A DNA stretch of 64,000 bases from Alphaproteobacteria bacterium (GCA_020852655.1 JADZAI010000104.1:1-64000); one strand, 5' to 3'; counted from the first letter of the stretch, positions 44,602 through 54,129 are shown. Notes: a model not told the origin generated them from the sequence alone. Translations and numbers: made by a program.

Positions 44602-45833
44602 ATCTGGTTCGCGCGCAGCGGTTCGGGCACCGGGCCGTTGCCGAGCAGTTCGCTGGCGCGGCCGAGGAAGGTCTTCACGTTGCGCGCCGCCTGGCGGATG
44701 CGGTGCTCGTTCTCGACGAGGCCGAAGCGGACATGGCTGTCGCCATACTCGCCGAAGCCGAGGCCGGGAGCGATGGCGACGCCGGCGTGTTCGATCATCA
44801 GATTGGCGAAGTCGACCGACGAGATGCCGCGGAACTGCTCCGGGATCGGCGCCCATGCGAACATGGTCGCCGGCGGCGAGGGGATGTCCCACCCCGCCCG
44901 CTTGAAGCTCTCCACCAGGACGTCGCGGCGGGCGCGGTAGGTCTTGCGGATCTCGTCGACGCAGTCCTGCGGACCGTTGAGCGCGGCGGCCGCGGCCACC
45001 TGGATCGGCGTGAAGGCGCCGTAGTCGAGATAGGACTTCACCCGGCTGAGAGCGTTCACCAGCCGTTCGTTGCCGGCGGCGAAGCCCATCCGCCAGCCCG
45101 GCATGGCGTAGGTCTTCGACAGCGACTGGAACTCGATCGTGATGTCCTTGGCGCCTTCGACCTGGAGCATCGAGGGCGGCGGGTTGCCGTCGAAGTAAAG
45201 CTCCGAATAGGCGAGGTCCGACAGGATCCACATATCGAAGCGCCGGGCGAAGGCGACGATCTCCTTGTAGAAGTCGAGATCGACAACCTGGGCGGTGGGA
45301 TTGGAGGGGTAGCTCACCACCACGGCAATGGGCGACGGGACGGAGTGTTTCGCGGCGCCATGCAGGCGGCTCAGGAACATCTCCGGCGTCTCGGCCGGTA
45401 CGTGGCGCACGACCGCGCCGGCGATGATGAAGCCGTAGGCATGGATCGGATAGGCGGGGTTCGGGGCGAGCACGACGTCGCCCGGGGCGGCGATCGCCTG
45501 GGCGAGGTTGGCGAAGCCCTCCTTCGAGCCGAGCGTCGCGATGACCTCGGTCTCCGGGTTCAGCTTCACGCCGAAGCGGCGCTCGTAATAGCCGGCCATC
45601 GCCTTGCGCAGGCCGAGGATGCCCTTGGAGGCCGAGTAGCGGCTCGTCTTGGGATCGCGCACCGTTTCGACCAGCTTGTCGACGATATGCTTGGGCGTCG
45701 GCATGTCGGGATTGCCCATGCCGAAGTCGATGATGTCGGCGCCGCCGGCCCTGGCCTTGGCCTTCAGGCGATTGACCTGTTCGAAGACGTAGGGCGGGAG
45801 ACGCTTGATCTTGTAGAAATCGTTCGACGGCAT
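44598..45833 (-). CDS. Class I/II PLP aminotransferase (AlaC/LL-DAP aminotransferase type)
   Basis: A 411-residue fold-type I aminotransferase beginning MPSNDFYKIKRLPPYVFEQV. The PLP Lys is in SLSKTYAMPGWRMGF, the cofactor-contacting region in SYPSNPTAQ and the C-terminal Arg in SHVRFGLVENEHRIRQA. Proteins of this type upstream of hom are usually annotated as alanine-synthesising or LL-diaminopimelate aminotransferases. The exact amino-donor pair cannot be decided from sequence. Confidence 0.88.
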   Translation of the reverse strand: MPSNDFYKIKRLPPYVFEQVNRLKAKARAGGADIIDFGMGNPDMPTPKHIVDKLVETVRDPKTSRYSASKGILGLRKAMAGYYERRFGVKLNPETEVIATLGSKEGFANLAQAIAAPGDVVLAPNPAYPIHAYGFIIAGAVVRHVPAETPEMFLSRLHGAAKHSVPSPIAVVVSYPSNPTAQVVDLDFYKEIVAFARRFDMWILSDLAYSELYFDGNPPPSMLQVEGAKDITIEFQSLSKTYAMPGWRMGFAAGNERLVNALSRVKSYLDYGAFTPIQVAAAAALNGPQDCVDEIRKTYRARRDVLVESFKRAGWDIPSPPATMFAWAPIPEQFRGISSVDFANLMIEHAGVAIAPGLGFGEYGDSHVRFGLVENEHRIRQAARNVKTFLGRASELLGNGPVPEPLRANQI

Positions 45834-45908
45834 GGCACTGACTGGCGGATTCGAAGGGAAAAGCGGCGGCACCCTATAGCATCGCCGCCGTCCGCCATAG
45901 GGCAGGTT

Positions 45909-46139
45909 TCAGGGCGTCTGGCGAGGTAACGGCTGCGTCACCCTGCCGGAACGGACGATCGCCCCGGCCTCGCGGGTGGCTTCGCCGTCGGCTTCGACCT
46001 TGGCCTTCAGCGCCGCCCGCTCGTCGGGCGTCGTCCTGGGGCCGGGCGGCTGGTTGAGATCGGCCAGCCGCGGGAACGCGGCTTCGGGCGTGGCGCATCC
46101 GGCGAGCGCGAGCGCGCCGTAGAGGATGTAGGTTCGCAC
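45909..46139 (-). CDS. Small lipoprotein of unknown function
   Basis: A 76-residue protein starting at GTG 46139 with signal and lipobox YILYGALALAGCATP. The mature part is Pro/charged (LADLNQPPGPRTTPDERAALKAKVEADGE). GGAGAGGG lies about 10 bp upstream. It reads away from phaC, sharing a 123-bp divergent region with it. Likely real because of the lipobox and codon use, but no family is recognised. Confidence 0.6.
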   Translation of the reverse strand: MRTYILYGALALAGCATPEAAFPRLADLNQPPGPRTTPDERAALKAKVEADGEATREAGAIVRSGRVTQPLPRQTP

Positions 46140-46262
46140 GCGCGGGTGGCCCTCTCCTTCGGTAGGACGATCCTGCGACGGCCTGACGGGCGAGGCAAGG
46201 GCTTCGCCTTGCGCGCGTCCACCGGGCACGCCAATTTGGGGATGCCAGGAGCCAAACAGATC

Positions 46263-48095
46263 ATGTCGGATAAAGCTGCCAAGCCGGGGCCGAACAGCAA
46301 GCCAGCCGCCCCTCCTCCCGGCGATTTTCCCCTGCCCGACGTCTCCGCCTTCGCGCGCAACATGGCGGAGGTCGGCAAGAAGAGCCAAAAGCTGGTGATG
46401 GACTATCTGGCGACGCGCGACGGGCCGAAGGGCGTCCAGGTCGTCGATCCGCTGAATGTCGGGCAGGCCTTCGTCGACCTGACGACGCGCATGATGCACG
46501 ATCCGCGGCAGGTGATGGAGGCGCAGGCCAAGCTGTGGGCCGGCCACCTGAAGCTCTGGCAGAACACGACCAAGCGGCTGCTGTGGGGCGACGATGTCGA
46601 GCCGGTCGTGCCGACGCCGCAGGGCGACAAGCGCTTCAAGGATCCCGACTGGCAGAAGAACCAGATCTTCGACTTCATCAAGCAGTCCTACCTGCTGACG
46701 GCCGACTGGCTCCAAGACACCGTAGACACGGTCGAGGGACTGGATGCGCCCACGCGCAAGAAGATCAATTTCTATACGAAGCAGTTCGTCGACGCGATGT
46801 CGCCGTCGAACTTCATCCTGACCAACCCCGAGGTTCTGAAGGAAACGCTGCGCACCAACGGCGAGAATCTCGTGCGCGGCCTGACCCATGTGATCGAGGA
46901 CCTGGAGCGCGGCAAGGGCAAGCTCCAGATCCGCCAGGTCGACGATTCGAAGTTCAAGGTCGGCGAGAATCTTGCGACGACACCGGGCAAGGTCGTGTTC
47001 CAGAACGACCTGATGCAGCTCCTGCAATATAGTCCGACGACGGACGAGGTGTATGAGCGGCCGCTGCTGATCATCCCGCCGTGGATCAACAAATTCTACA
47101 TCCTGGACCTGAAGCCCGAGAATTCCTTCATCCGCTGGGCGGTGGCGCAGGGTTATTCGGTCTTCGTCGTCTCGTGGGTGAACCCGGACAAGCGCCTCTC
47201 GCAGAAGGCCTTCGACGATTACCTGACCGAGGGCTTCTACCCTGCCCTCCAGGCGACGCAGGACGCGACCGGGTCCGACAAGGTCAATGTCATCGGCTAT
47301 TGCATCGGCGGCACGCTGACGACGGCGGGCCTCGCCCACATGGCGGCACGCGGCGACGACCGCATCACCAGTGCGACCTTCTTCACCTCGCAGGTCGACT
47401 TCACCGAAGCCGGCGATCTCACGGTCTTCATCGACGACCAGCAGCTCGCCTCGATGGAAGCCCAGATGAAGAAACAGGGCGGCTATCTCGACGGCGAAGC
47501 GATGGCGACGACGTTCAACATGCTGCGCTCGAACGATCTCATCTGGTCGTTCGTGGTGAACAACTACCTGCTCGGCCGCGATCCGCTGGCCTTCGACCTG
47601 CTCTACTGGAATTCCGACGCGACGCGCATGCCGATCGCCATGCATCTCCAGTATCTGCGCGAGTGCTATCGCGACAATCTGCTGGCCCAGGGCAAGATGA
47701 AGCTGGCCAACGTCAAGCTGGACCTGAAGAAGATCACGGTCCCGGTCTTCCTCCAGTCGTCGAAGGAAGACCACATCGCGCCGGCGAAGTCGGTCTACAA
47801 GGCGACGAAGGCGTTCTCGGGTCCGACCGAATTCATGATGGCGGGCTCCGGCCACATCGCCGGCGTCATCAACCCGCCCTCCGCGAAGAAATACCAGTTC
47901 TGGACCAACACCGGGACGCCGCCGACGCTGGACGCCTGGCGCGCCGGCGCGACCGAGACGCCCGGCTCGTGGTGGCACTACTGGGACGCCTGGCTGGCGC
48001 CGAAATCCGGCGGCAAGGTGAAGGCCCGCATACCGGGCGACGCGAAGCTGCGGGTGATCGAAGACGCCCCCGGCAGCTATGTGAAGATGAAGTAG
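46263..48095 (+). CDS. phaC: Class I poly(3-hydroxyalkanoate) synthase
   Basis: A 610-residue PhaC. The N-terminal domain has the conserved NPLNVGQ-like VDPLNVGQAF and GDKRFKDPDWQKN. In the alpha/beta-hydrolase domain the lipase-box Cys is in GYCIGGT, Asp in SSKEDHIAP and His in GSGHIAGVINPP. It polymerises (R)-3-hydroxyacyl-CoA on granule surfaces. phaA, phaB and phasin genes are not adjacent. ATG 46263 is used; an in-frame ATG at 46242 is possible. Confidence 0.94.
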   Translation: MSDKAAKPGPNSKPAAPPPGDFPLPDVSAFARNMAEVGKKSQKLVMDYLATRDGPKGVQVVDPLNVGQAFVDLTTRMMHDPRQVMEAQAKLWAGHLKLWQNTTKRLLWGDDVEPVVPTPQGDKRFKDPDWQKNQIFDFIKQSYLLTADWLQDTVDTVEGLDAPTRKKINFYTKQFVDAMSPSNFILTNPEVLKETLRTNGENLVRGLTHVIEDLERGKGKLQIRQVDDSKFKVGENLATTPGKVVFQNDLMQLLQYSPTTDEVYERPLLIIPPWINKFYILDLKPENSFIRWAVAQGYSVFVVSWVNPDKRLSQKAFDDYLTEGFYPALQATQDATGSDKVNVIGYCIGGTLTTAGLAHMAARGDDRITSATFFTSQVDFTEAGDLTVFIDDQQLASMEAQMKKQGGYLDGEAMATTFNMLRSNDLIWSFVVNNYLLGRDPLAFDLLYWNSDATRMPIAMHLQYLRECYRDNLLAQGKMKLANVKLDLKKITVPVFLQSSKEDHIAPAKSVYKATKAFSGPTEFMMAGSGHIAGVINPPSAKKYQFWTNTGTPPTLDAWRAGATETPGSWWHYWDAWLAPKSGGKVKARIPGDAKLRVIEDAPGSYVKMK

Positions 48096-48099
48096 CCGC

Positions 48100-48552
48100 A
48101 TGGGTAGCGTGGCCGATGTCATCCTGCGTTCCTTCGAAATCGCCGCCGAACGCTGCGGCGACCTGACGCCGCTCGTCTATGCGAAGCTGTTCCGCGAGCA
48201 GCCTGAGATCGAGCGGCTGTTCCACCGGGATATAAGCGGCGCGCTGAAAGGCGACATGCTGGGAACGGTGATCGAGTCGATCCTCGACTTCGTGGGCGAC
48301 CGGCATTTTTCCTATGTGCTGATCCAGAGCGAAGTCATGTCGCACGAAGGGCATCAGGTGACGCCCGACGTGTTTCTCACCTTCTTCCCCACGTTGGCCG
48401 ATTGCGTGCGCGACGCCTGCGGCGATGCCTGGACATCGGATATGGAGGCCGCGTGGCGAGAGGTTCTCGCGGCGTTGAAGGCGTGCGTCGAGCAGTCGAT
48501 CGAACCGGCCGCAGCGAGCCCCGACCGGCTCGCATCGGCGGCCGCCCGCTGA
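48100..48552 (+). CDS. Single-domain globin-like protein
   Basis: A 150-residue helical protein that fits a globin: VYAKLFREQPEIERLF resembles the B-C helices, DMLGTVIESILDFVGD the E region, and VMSHEGHQVTPDVFLTFFPTLADCVRDACGDAWT the F-H helices with a His in MSHEGH as likely proximal ligand. It starts 4 bp after phaC and is probably cotranscribed, suggesting a link to oxygen- or redox-limited polymer storage. The haem ligand assignment is inferred. Confidence 0.72.
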   Translation: MGSVADVILRSFEIAAERCGDLTPLVYAKLFREQPEIERLFHRDISGALKGDMLGTVIESILDFVGDRHFSYVLIQSEVMSHEGHQVTPDVFLTFFPTLADCVRDACGDAWTSDMEAAWREVLAALKACVEQSIEPAAASPDRLASAAAR

Positions 48553-48573
48553 TCCGGCGGCCGGGAAAACGGC

Positions 48574-48984
48574 ATGGCCGAACCGAAGACGCGCCCGACA
48601 AGCGCGAGCGTTGCCGCCTTCATCGACACCGTGCCCGACGAGCGCAAGCGGGACGACGCCAGGGCGCTCGTGAAGCTGTTCACGGCCGTCACCGGCGAGA
48701 AGGCCGTGATGTGGGGTCCGTCGATCGTCGGCTTCGGCACCTATCAGGCCGCATCGGGCCCCTGGCCGCGCACCGGATTCGCGCCGCGCAAGGCCGACCT
48801 CGTCCTCTACCTGATGGCAGACTTCGACGGTCAGGCCGACGCGCTGAGGCGCCTCGGTAAGCACAAGCGCGGCAAGGCGTGCCTCTACGTGAAGCGTCTC
48901 GCCGATGTCGACACCGAGGCGGTCAAGGATCTGATCGCCGGAAGCTGGGCCGAAATGGCGCGGCGCTATCCGGCCCAGGCTTGA
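48574..48984 (+). CDS. DUF1801-family protein
   Basis: A 136-residue protein with the DUF1801 pattern: ASVAAFIDTVPDERKRDDARALVKLF, VMWGPSIVGFGTYQ, FAPRKADLVLYLMADF and GKHKRGKACLYVKRLADVD. The family (YdhG-like) has no confirmed function. It lies 21 bp after the globin gene in the phaC run and ends 12 bp before the convergent argC stop. Confidence 0.88.
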   Translation: MAEPKTRPTSASVAAFIDTVPDERKRDDARALVKLFTAVTGEKAVMWGPSIVGFGTYQAASGPWPRTGFAPRKADLVLYLMADFDGQADALRRLGKHKRGKACLYVKRLADVDTEAVKDLIAGSWAEMARRYPAQA

Positions 48985-48996
48985 GACGGCGGATCG

Positions 48997-49926
48997 TCAG
49001 GCGCCCAGCATCAGCTCCAGGTTCTGCACGGCGGCCCCCGACGCGCCCTTGCCGAGATTGTCGAGGCGGGCGACCAGCACGGCCTGGCGGTATTGTTCGC
49101 TGCCGTAGACGCGAAGCTCCAGCATGTTGGTATGGTTCAGCGGCTCGGCGTCGATGCGATCCTTGCGCGCTTCGCTGAGCGGCGATTCGATCACCTTCAC
49201 CCAGGTGCTGCCGCGGTAGCGTTTCGCGAGCGCTGCCTCGAGATCGGCGACCTGCGGCTTGCCGGGCAGCGTATCGAGGTGAAGCGGCACGCTGACCAGC
49301 ATGCCCTGCCGGTAGTTGCCGACCGACGGCACGAAGATCGGCCGCGTGATGAGGCCGGCATAGAGCTGCGTCTCCGGCAGGTGCTTGTGGTTCAGCGAGA
49401 GGCCGTAGAGATCGAAGCTCGGCCCCTGCCCGCTTTCATACTGCTCGATCATCGCCTTGCCGCCGCCGGAATAGCCGCTGACGGCGTTGATCGAGATCGG
49501 ATGATCGGCCGGAATGATCCCGGCGTCGACCAGCGGACGGATGAGCGCGATGGCGCCCGTCGGATAGCAGCCGGGGTTCGAGACGCGCATCGCCCCGGCG
49601 ATCAGCGCGGCCTGCCGATCGGTGAGCTCCGGGAAGCCGTAGACCCAGCCCTTCGCGACGCGGTGCGCGGTGGAGGCGTCGAGCAGCTTCGGCGCCTCCG
49701 TGCCCATCTCGTCGGCCATGGCGGCGGCTTCCTTCGCCGCGTCGTCGGGCAGGCAGAGGATCGCGAGATCGACCGCGGCCATCATGTCGCGGCGCGCTTG
49801 GCGGTCCTTGCGGTGCGCCTCGGCGATGGACTTCACCTCGTAGCGCGGCAGGGCGTCGAGGCGCTGACGGATCTCCAGCCCCGTCGTGCCGTGTTCGCCG
49901 TCGATGAAGATGGTGGGCCTGCTCAT
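48997..49926 (-). CDS. argC: N-acetyl-gamma-glutamyl-phosphate reductase, short (type 2) form
   Basis: A 309-residue protein of the short ArgC family, beginning PTIFIDGEHGTTGLEIRQRL. The catalytic Cys is in VSNPGCYPTGAIAL, and the His-rich loop LSLNHKHLPE is typical. It reduces N-acetylglutamyl phosphate to the semialdehyde in arginine synthesis. In many alphaproteobacteria argC follows rplM-rpsI; here a GST gene and a secreted-protein gene lie between them. Confidence 0.92.
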   Translation of the reverse strand: MSRPTIFIDGEHGTTGLEIRQRLDALPRYEVKSIAEAHRKDRQARRDMMAAVDLAILCLPDDAAKEAAAMADEMGTEAPKLLDASTAHRVAKGWVYGFPELTDRQAALIAGAMRVSNPGCYPTGAIALIRPLVDAGIIPADHPISINAVSGYSGGGKAMIEQYESGQGPSFDLYGLSLNHKHLPETQLYAGLITRPIFVPSVGNYRQGMLVSVPLHLDTLPGKPQVADLEAALAKRYRGSTWVKVIESPLSEARKDRIDAEPLNHTNMLELRVYGSEQYRQAVLVARLDNLGKGASGAAVQNLELMLGA

Positions 49927-49966
49927 ACCGCGATCCGCCGTTGCTCTTGTGTCGTTGCTTCGTTCG

Positions 49967-50596
49967 TCAGGTCAGCATTGGGGGCATGCCCGGCTCGGCC
50001 TTCGCCATGGCGCGCCGATAGGCCGGACGTTCGCCGATGCGGCCGAGATAGGCCCTGATGTTCGGATAGGCGTCGAGGGTCAGGCCGCGGAAGGCGCGGC
50101 TGGTGGTGAGGCAGTAAACCATCATGATGTCGGCGGTGGTGAGGTTGCGGCCGCCGATGAAGGGCTTCTCGCCGACCCGCGCTTCTACCATCGCCCAGCC
50201 GCGCCGGCTGCGATCCTCGACGAAGGGCAGCGGCGTGCCGCCTCCTGCCCCCTGCACGAGCTGCATCATGAGCGTCGTCATGAAGGTGCCGTTCGACCAG
50301 TGGAACCAGAAGAGGTGATCGGCGAAATCCGGATCGTCCGCCGCGGGTACGAGCCGGCCCTTGCCGTATTTCGTCGTGATGTAGTCGCAGATCGCGCCGC
50401 TCTCGCCGAGCACGAGGTCGCCGTCGGTGATGACCGGCGCGATGCCCATCGGATGGAGCGCCTTGTACTCGTCCGGCGCGAGGCGATTGTCGGCGCGGCG
50501 GTCATAGCGCTTGAGCGTGTAGTCGAGTTCCAGTTCCTCGCAGAGCCACACGATGCGCTCGGATTGCGAAATCCCCAGATGATGAACCGTAAGCAT
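49967..50596 (-). CDS. Glutathione S-transferase family protein
   Basis: A 209-residue cytosolic GST. The N-terminal thioredoxin-fold half has MLTVHHLGISQSERIVWLCEELEL, with the Ser of SQSERI as likely catalytic residue, and the glutathione-binding VITDGDLVLGESGAICDYI. The all-helical C-terminal domain includes FIGGRNLTTADIMMVY. It lies between argC and a secreted-protein gene, possibly in one transcript. Substrate unknown. Confidence 0.9.
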   Translation of the reverse strand: MLTVHHLGISQSERIVWLCEELELDYTLKRYDRRADNRLAPDEYKALHPMGIAPVITDGDLVLGESGAICDYITTKYGKGRLVPAADDPDFADHLFWFHWSNGTFMTTLMMQLVQGAGGGTPLPFVEDRSRRGWAMVEARVGEKPFIGGRNLTTADIMMVYCLTTSRAFRGLTLDAYPNIRAYLGRIGERPAYRRAMAKAEPGMPPMLT

Positions 50597-50635
50597 TCTC
50601 TGCGGCCTCCCTGCCGGTCTTCGCGATTCTGTGCC

Positions 50636-51052
50636 TTACTTTAGTTTCGGAAGCTTGCTGCGGTCCGCGCCCAGCGGTTCGACATAGAACGTCTCGGCGC
50701 ATTCCAGACGACCATCGAAATGCCGGATACCCAGCCCGAGTCCGTCCTCACCCCATAATTCGGCCTGGATGATGATCACAGGCTCTCGGTTGGGATTGTC
50801 GCCCCATGGATCGTCGACCAGCCACGCATATTGCGGCACGGGATAGTTCTCCAGCGGCCGGCCGGGCGGCCTTTCGCCGCCCATATCGAAATAGATGCTG
50901 TCATAGCTACACACCGCCCGTCCCGCCTTGATATCCTCCGGCGTGGTGGCACGGCCGGATACGAAGCCGTCCGCCGGCAGCGGCGGCCATTCCTTAGAGG
51001 CGGCCGGCAGGGCGAATGCGATTGCAGACAAAAGGACGGCAAGTCGAAGCAT
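50636..51052 (-). CDS. Secreted protein of unknown function
   Basis: A 138-residue protein with a Sec signal (MLRLAVLLSAIAFALPAASKE). The mature part is rich in Pro, Asp and aromatic residues (YDSIYFDMGGERPPGRPLENYPVPQY) with two Cys (AVCSYD and LECAET) that may form a disulfide. No family recognised. The rpsI terminator separates it from the ribosomal-protein operon. Confidence 0.68.
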   Translation of the reverse strand: MLRLAVLLSAIAFALPAASKEWPPLPADGFVSGRATTPEDIKAGRAVCSYDSIYFDMGGERPPGRPLENYPVPQYAWLVDDPWGDNPNREPVIIIQAELWGEDGLGLGIRHFDGRLECAETFYVEPLGADRSKLPKLK

Positions 51053-51067
51053 GAAGATGTTCCGCCA

Positions 51068-51099
51068 ATAAAAAAGGGCGCCCGTTGCCGGACGCCCTT
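51068..51099 (-). terminator. Rho-independent terminator of rplM-rpsI
   Basis: On the minus strand AAGGGCG...CGCCCTT forms a stem with a GC-rich 12-nt loop region and is followed by a TTTTTTATT tract, 24 bp past the rpsI stop. Confidence 0.85.
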
Positions 51100-51123
51100 C
51101 CAGAATAGCAGAAAGAGAGCGTC

Positions 51124-51624
51124 TCAGCGCTTGGAGAACTGGAAGCTGCGGCGGGCCTTCGGCTTGCCGTATTTCTTGCGTTCGACGACGCGCGGGTCGC
51201 GGGTGAGGAAGCCGCCGGCCTTCAGCACCGGGCGCAGGTCTGGCTCCATCGTGATGAGGGCGCGCGACAGGCCGTGGCGCAGCGCACCGGCCTGGCCCGA
51301 GAGGCCGCCGCCGGCGATTGTCGCGAACACGTCATACTGGCCTTCGCGGTTGGCGGTGACCAGCGGCTGGTGGATCAGCATGCGGAGCACGGGGCGGGCG
51401 AAATAGACCTGCTCCTCGCGGCCTTCGATGACGATCTTGCCGGTGCCGCGCTTCAGCCAGACGCGAGCGATGGCGTTCTTGCGGCGGCCGGTCGCATAGG
51501 CGCGGCCCTGCTTGTCGACCTTCGACTTGCCTTCGCCCTGCACAACGGCTTCGGGCGCCTTGGGCGCTTCGGCCTTGACGAGGCGCGACTTGAGGTCGCC
51601 GAGGGAACGGGTGTCCTGAGCCAT
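51124..51624 (-). CDS. rpsI: 30S ribosomal protein S9 with N-terminal extension
   Basis: A 166-residue S9. The core has [41 protein letters not shown] and the C-terminal [17 protein letters not shown] that reaches the decoding site. About 40 extra N-terminal residues are typical of alphaproteobacterial S9. It follows rplM by 5 bp in the universal rplM-rpsI operon. Confidence 0.97.
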   Translation of the reverse strand: MAQDTRSLGDLKSRLVKAEAPKAPEAVVQGEGKSKVDKQGRAYATGRRKNAIARVWLKRGTGKIVIEGREEQVYFARPVLRMLIHQPLVTANREGQYDVFATIAGGGLSGQAGALRHGLSRALITMEPDLRPVLKAGGFLTRDPRVVERKKYGKPKARRSFQFSKR

Positions 51625-51629
51625 CGCGG

Positions 51630-52091
51630 TTAGGCCCTCTTGTTCTTGGAGTTCATGGCGCCGATGTCGACCGGCTCGGGCGTCTGGGCGGCGTGCGGAT
51701 GCTCAGGCCCGGCATAGACCTTCAGGTTGCCGAGCAGCTTGCGGAAGAGCGGGCCGCGCGGCAGCATGCGCTCCACGGCCTTCTCGAGCACGCGCTCCGG
51801 GAACTTGCCTTCCAGGATCTTGCCCGCGACGCGTTCCTTGATGCCGCCCGGATGCCCGGTGTGGTGGTAGTATTTCTTGTCCGCCAGCTTGTTGCCGGTG
51901 AACACGACCTTCTCGGCATTGATGACGACGATGTTGTCGCCGGTGTCCATGTGCGGGGTGAAGGTGGCGAGGTGCTTGCCGCGCAGGCGCATGGCGATCT
52001 GCGAGGCGAGGCGGCCGACGACCAGACCCTTGGCGTCGATCAGCACCCACTTCTTCTTGATGTCGGCGGGCTTCGCCGAATAGGTGGTCAT
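51630..52091 (-). CDS. rplM: 50S ribosomal protein L13
   Basis: A 153-residue L13 with the family signature [53 protein letters not shown] and [28 protein letters not shown]. It is the first gene of rplM-rpsI. Its promoter must lie in the 233-bp gap 52092-52324, shared with the divergent RTX gene. Confidence 0.97.
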   Translation of the reverse strand: MTTYSAKPADIKKKWVLIDAKGLVVGRLASQIAMRLRGKHLATFTPHMDTGDNIVVINAEKVVFTGNKLADKKYYHHTGHPGGIKERVAGKILEGKFPERVLEKAVERMLPRGPLFRKLLGNLKVYAGPEHPHAAQTPEPVDIGAMNSKNKRA

Positions 52092-52190
52092 TTCTCGGTT
52101 CTCTTATTGACGCGAGCGGCACGCCGCTCGGAAGGCGGTGCGTGTATGCGCCACCGGCCGGAAAGTCAACGATCAGGCCGGAAAAAGGCG

Positions 52191-52210
52191 TACGGTATCA
52201 TAATACCGTA
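52191..52210. promoter_or_regulatory. Near-perfect 20-bp palindrome between rplM and the RTX gene
   Basis: TACGGTAT-CATA-ATACCGTA has perfect 8-bp arms in an AT-rich island. It lies 100 bp upstream of rplM and 115 bp upstream of the RTX gene, so it could regulate either. The binding protein is unknown. The rest of the 52092-52324 gap shows no ORF. Confidence 0.5.
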
Positions 52211-52324
52211 TGTAGACAACACGCTGCCCGCCTCCGCCATCATTGTCTCGAATTAATGCCAGTTCCGATTTGATCGGGGCAATGTGCTCGGGAACTCCTA
52301 CGCAGACCCAAGCACGAGGCACAG

Positions 52325-54121
52325 ATGGCACTCTGGACACCCGGACCCGGCGCGACCGACGGCAATGACACCTATGTCGCCGACAGCGGCGGCGGCTACG
52401 CCTTCGCGCTCGCCGGCAACGATACGCTGACCGGTGCGGAGGGCGACGACCAGCTCGAGGGTGGGCTGGGCGACGATTCGATCGACGGCGGCGCCGGCAG
52501 CAACGACTATGTGAGTTATTTCCAGTCCGGCGGCCCCATCACCGTCAACCTGGCGCTCACCGGTCCGCAGGCCACCGGCATCGACGGCCTCGACACCATC
52601 GTCAATGTCGAGAACATCTGGGGCTCGTTCTTCAGCGATACGCTGACCGGAAACGACGGCAACAACCTCATCGAAGGGTTCGGCGGCAACGACACCATGG
52701 ACGGCGGCGCCGGCCTCGACCAGGTGAGCTATTTCAATGCCGGCGCGGGCGTGACCGTGAATCTGTCGCTCACCACGGCCCAGGACACCGGCGGCGAGGG
52801 AATCGACACGCTGTCGAATTTCGAGGACCTCTACGGCTCGAACTTCGTCGACGTCCTGACCGGAAACGGCGGCGACAACCGCATCAACGGCGCCGGCGGC
52901 AACGACCGGATCGACGGCGGCGACGGCACGGACGTGCTGAGCGGCGGCGACGGAGACGACACGCTCATCGGCGGCAACGGCTACGATACCGCCGACTATT
53001 TCTTCGCTGCGGCGGCCGTGAAGGTGAACCTCGCCGCGACCACGCCCCAGGCGACCGGCGGCGCCGGCACCGACACGCTTTCGGGGATCGAGGCCATCCT
53101 GGGCTCGGCGTTCAACGATACGCTGACCGGCGGCAACGGCGACGACCAGATCGAGGGCGCGGCAGGAGACGACCGCCTCAACGGCGGCGCCGGCATGCAT
53201 GACCGCGCCAGCTATTTCAACGCACCGGGCGCGGTCACGGTGAATCTCGGCATCTCGGGCCCGCAGAACACCGTCGGCGACGGCACGGATACGCTGACGA
53301 ATTTCGAGAATATCTACGGCTCGCGCTTCGGCGATACCCTCACCGGCAGCGGCGCGGCCAACGACCTCAGCGGCGATGCGGGCGACGATACGCTGAACGG
53401 CGCCGGCGGGAACGACACGCTGAATGGCGGCAGCGGCAACGACGTGATGAAGGTCGACTCCGCCGGCGACGTGGTGAACGAGGCCGTGGGCGGCGGCAAC
53501 GACCTCGTCGAGACCAAGGTCAGCTACACGCTGACGGCCGGCCAGGAGATCGAGACGCTGGTCACCGCCGCGCCGGCCGCGACGATGGCGCTCAACCTGA
53601 CCGGCAACGAGTTCGCCAACACGATCCGCGGCAATGCCGGGATCAACATCCTGACGGGCGGCGACGGCAACGACTCGCTGTTCAGCGGCTCCGGCAACGA
53701 TCACCTGAACGGCGGGCTAGGGCGCGACACGCTCGATCCGGGCACGGGCAGCGACGTCTTCGACTATACGGCCGTCGCAGAATCGACCGGCGCCAATCGC
53801 GACGTGATCCTCGGCTTCCGCGCCGACGGGCGGGACCGGATCAATCTCCCGACCGTGCCGACAGGGATCGACGCGAACCTGACGCAGGGCATCCTGCGCT
53901 CGGCCAGCTTCGACGCCGACCTGCGCGCCGCAGTCGGGGCGACCAAGCTGGCCGCCGGCCACGCGGTGCTGTTCGATCCGTCGAACGGCGATCTCAACGT
54001 CGCCGGCCATGTCTATCTGGTAGTCGACGCCAACGGCATCGCAGGCTACCAGCCGGGCAAGGATTATGTGTTCGAACTGGTCGACCCGGCGGGCGGGCCG
54101 ACGGCGGACTGGTTCGTTTAG
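52325..54121 (+). CDS. RTX calcium-binding repeat protein with four internal modules, type I secreted
   Basis: A 598-residue protein without signal peptide. RTX nonapeptides (GGxGDDxL/I) alternate with four copies of a module of about 50 residues of the type SYFNAGAGVTVNL...GTDTLxNFENIYGSxFxDTLTG. The C-terminal 130 residues (from about DPGTGSDVFDYTAV to TADWFV) align with the tails of the two RTX proteins at 9.7-14.8 kb and are the likely type I secretion signal. No enzymatic domain is seen. Possible surface or matrix protein. Confidence 0.87.
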   Translation: MALWTPGPGATDGNDTYVADSGGGYAFALAGNDTLTGAEGDDQLEGGLGDDSIDGGAGSNDYVSYFQSGGPITVNLALTGPQATGIDGLDTIVNVENIWGSFFSDTLTGNDGNNLIEGFGGNDTMDGGAGLDQVSYFNAGAGVTVNLSLTTAQDTGGEGIDTLSNFEDLYGSNFVDVLTGNGGDNRINGAGGNDRIDGGDGTDVLSGGDGDDTLIGGNGYDTADYFFAAAAVKVNLAATTPQATGGAGTDTLSGIEAILGSAFNDTLTGGNGDDQIEGAAGDDRLNGGAGMHDRASYFNAPGAVTVNLGISGPQNTVGDGTDTLTNFENIYGSRFGDTLTGSGAANDLSGDAGDDTLNGAGGNDTLNGGSGNDVMKVDSAGDVVNEAVGGGNDLVETKVSYTLTAGQEIETLVTAAPAATMALNLTGNEFANTIRGNAGINILTGGDGNDSLFSGSGNDHLNGGLGRDTLDPGTGSDVFDYTAVAESTGANRDVILGFRADGRDRINLPTVPTGIDANLTQGILRSASFDADLRAAVGATKLAAGHAVLFDPSNGDLNVAGHVYLVVDANGIAGYQPGKDYVFELVDPAGGPTADWFV

Positions 54122-54129
54122 GGCCTCGC

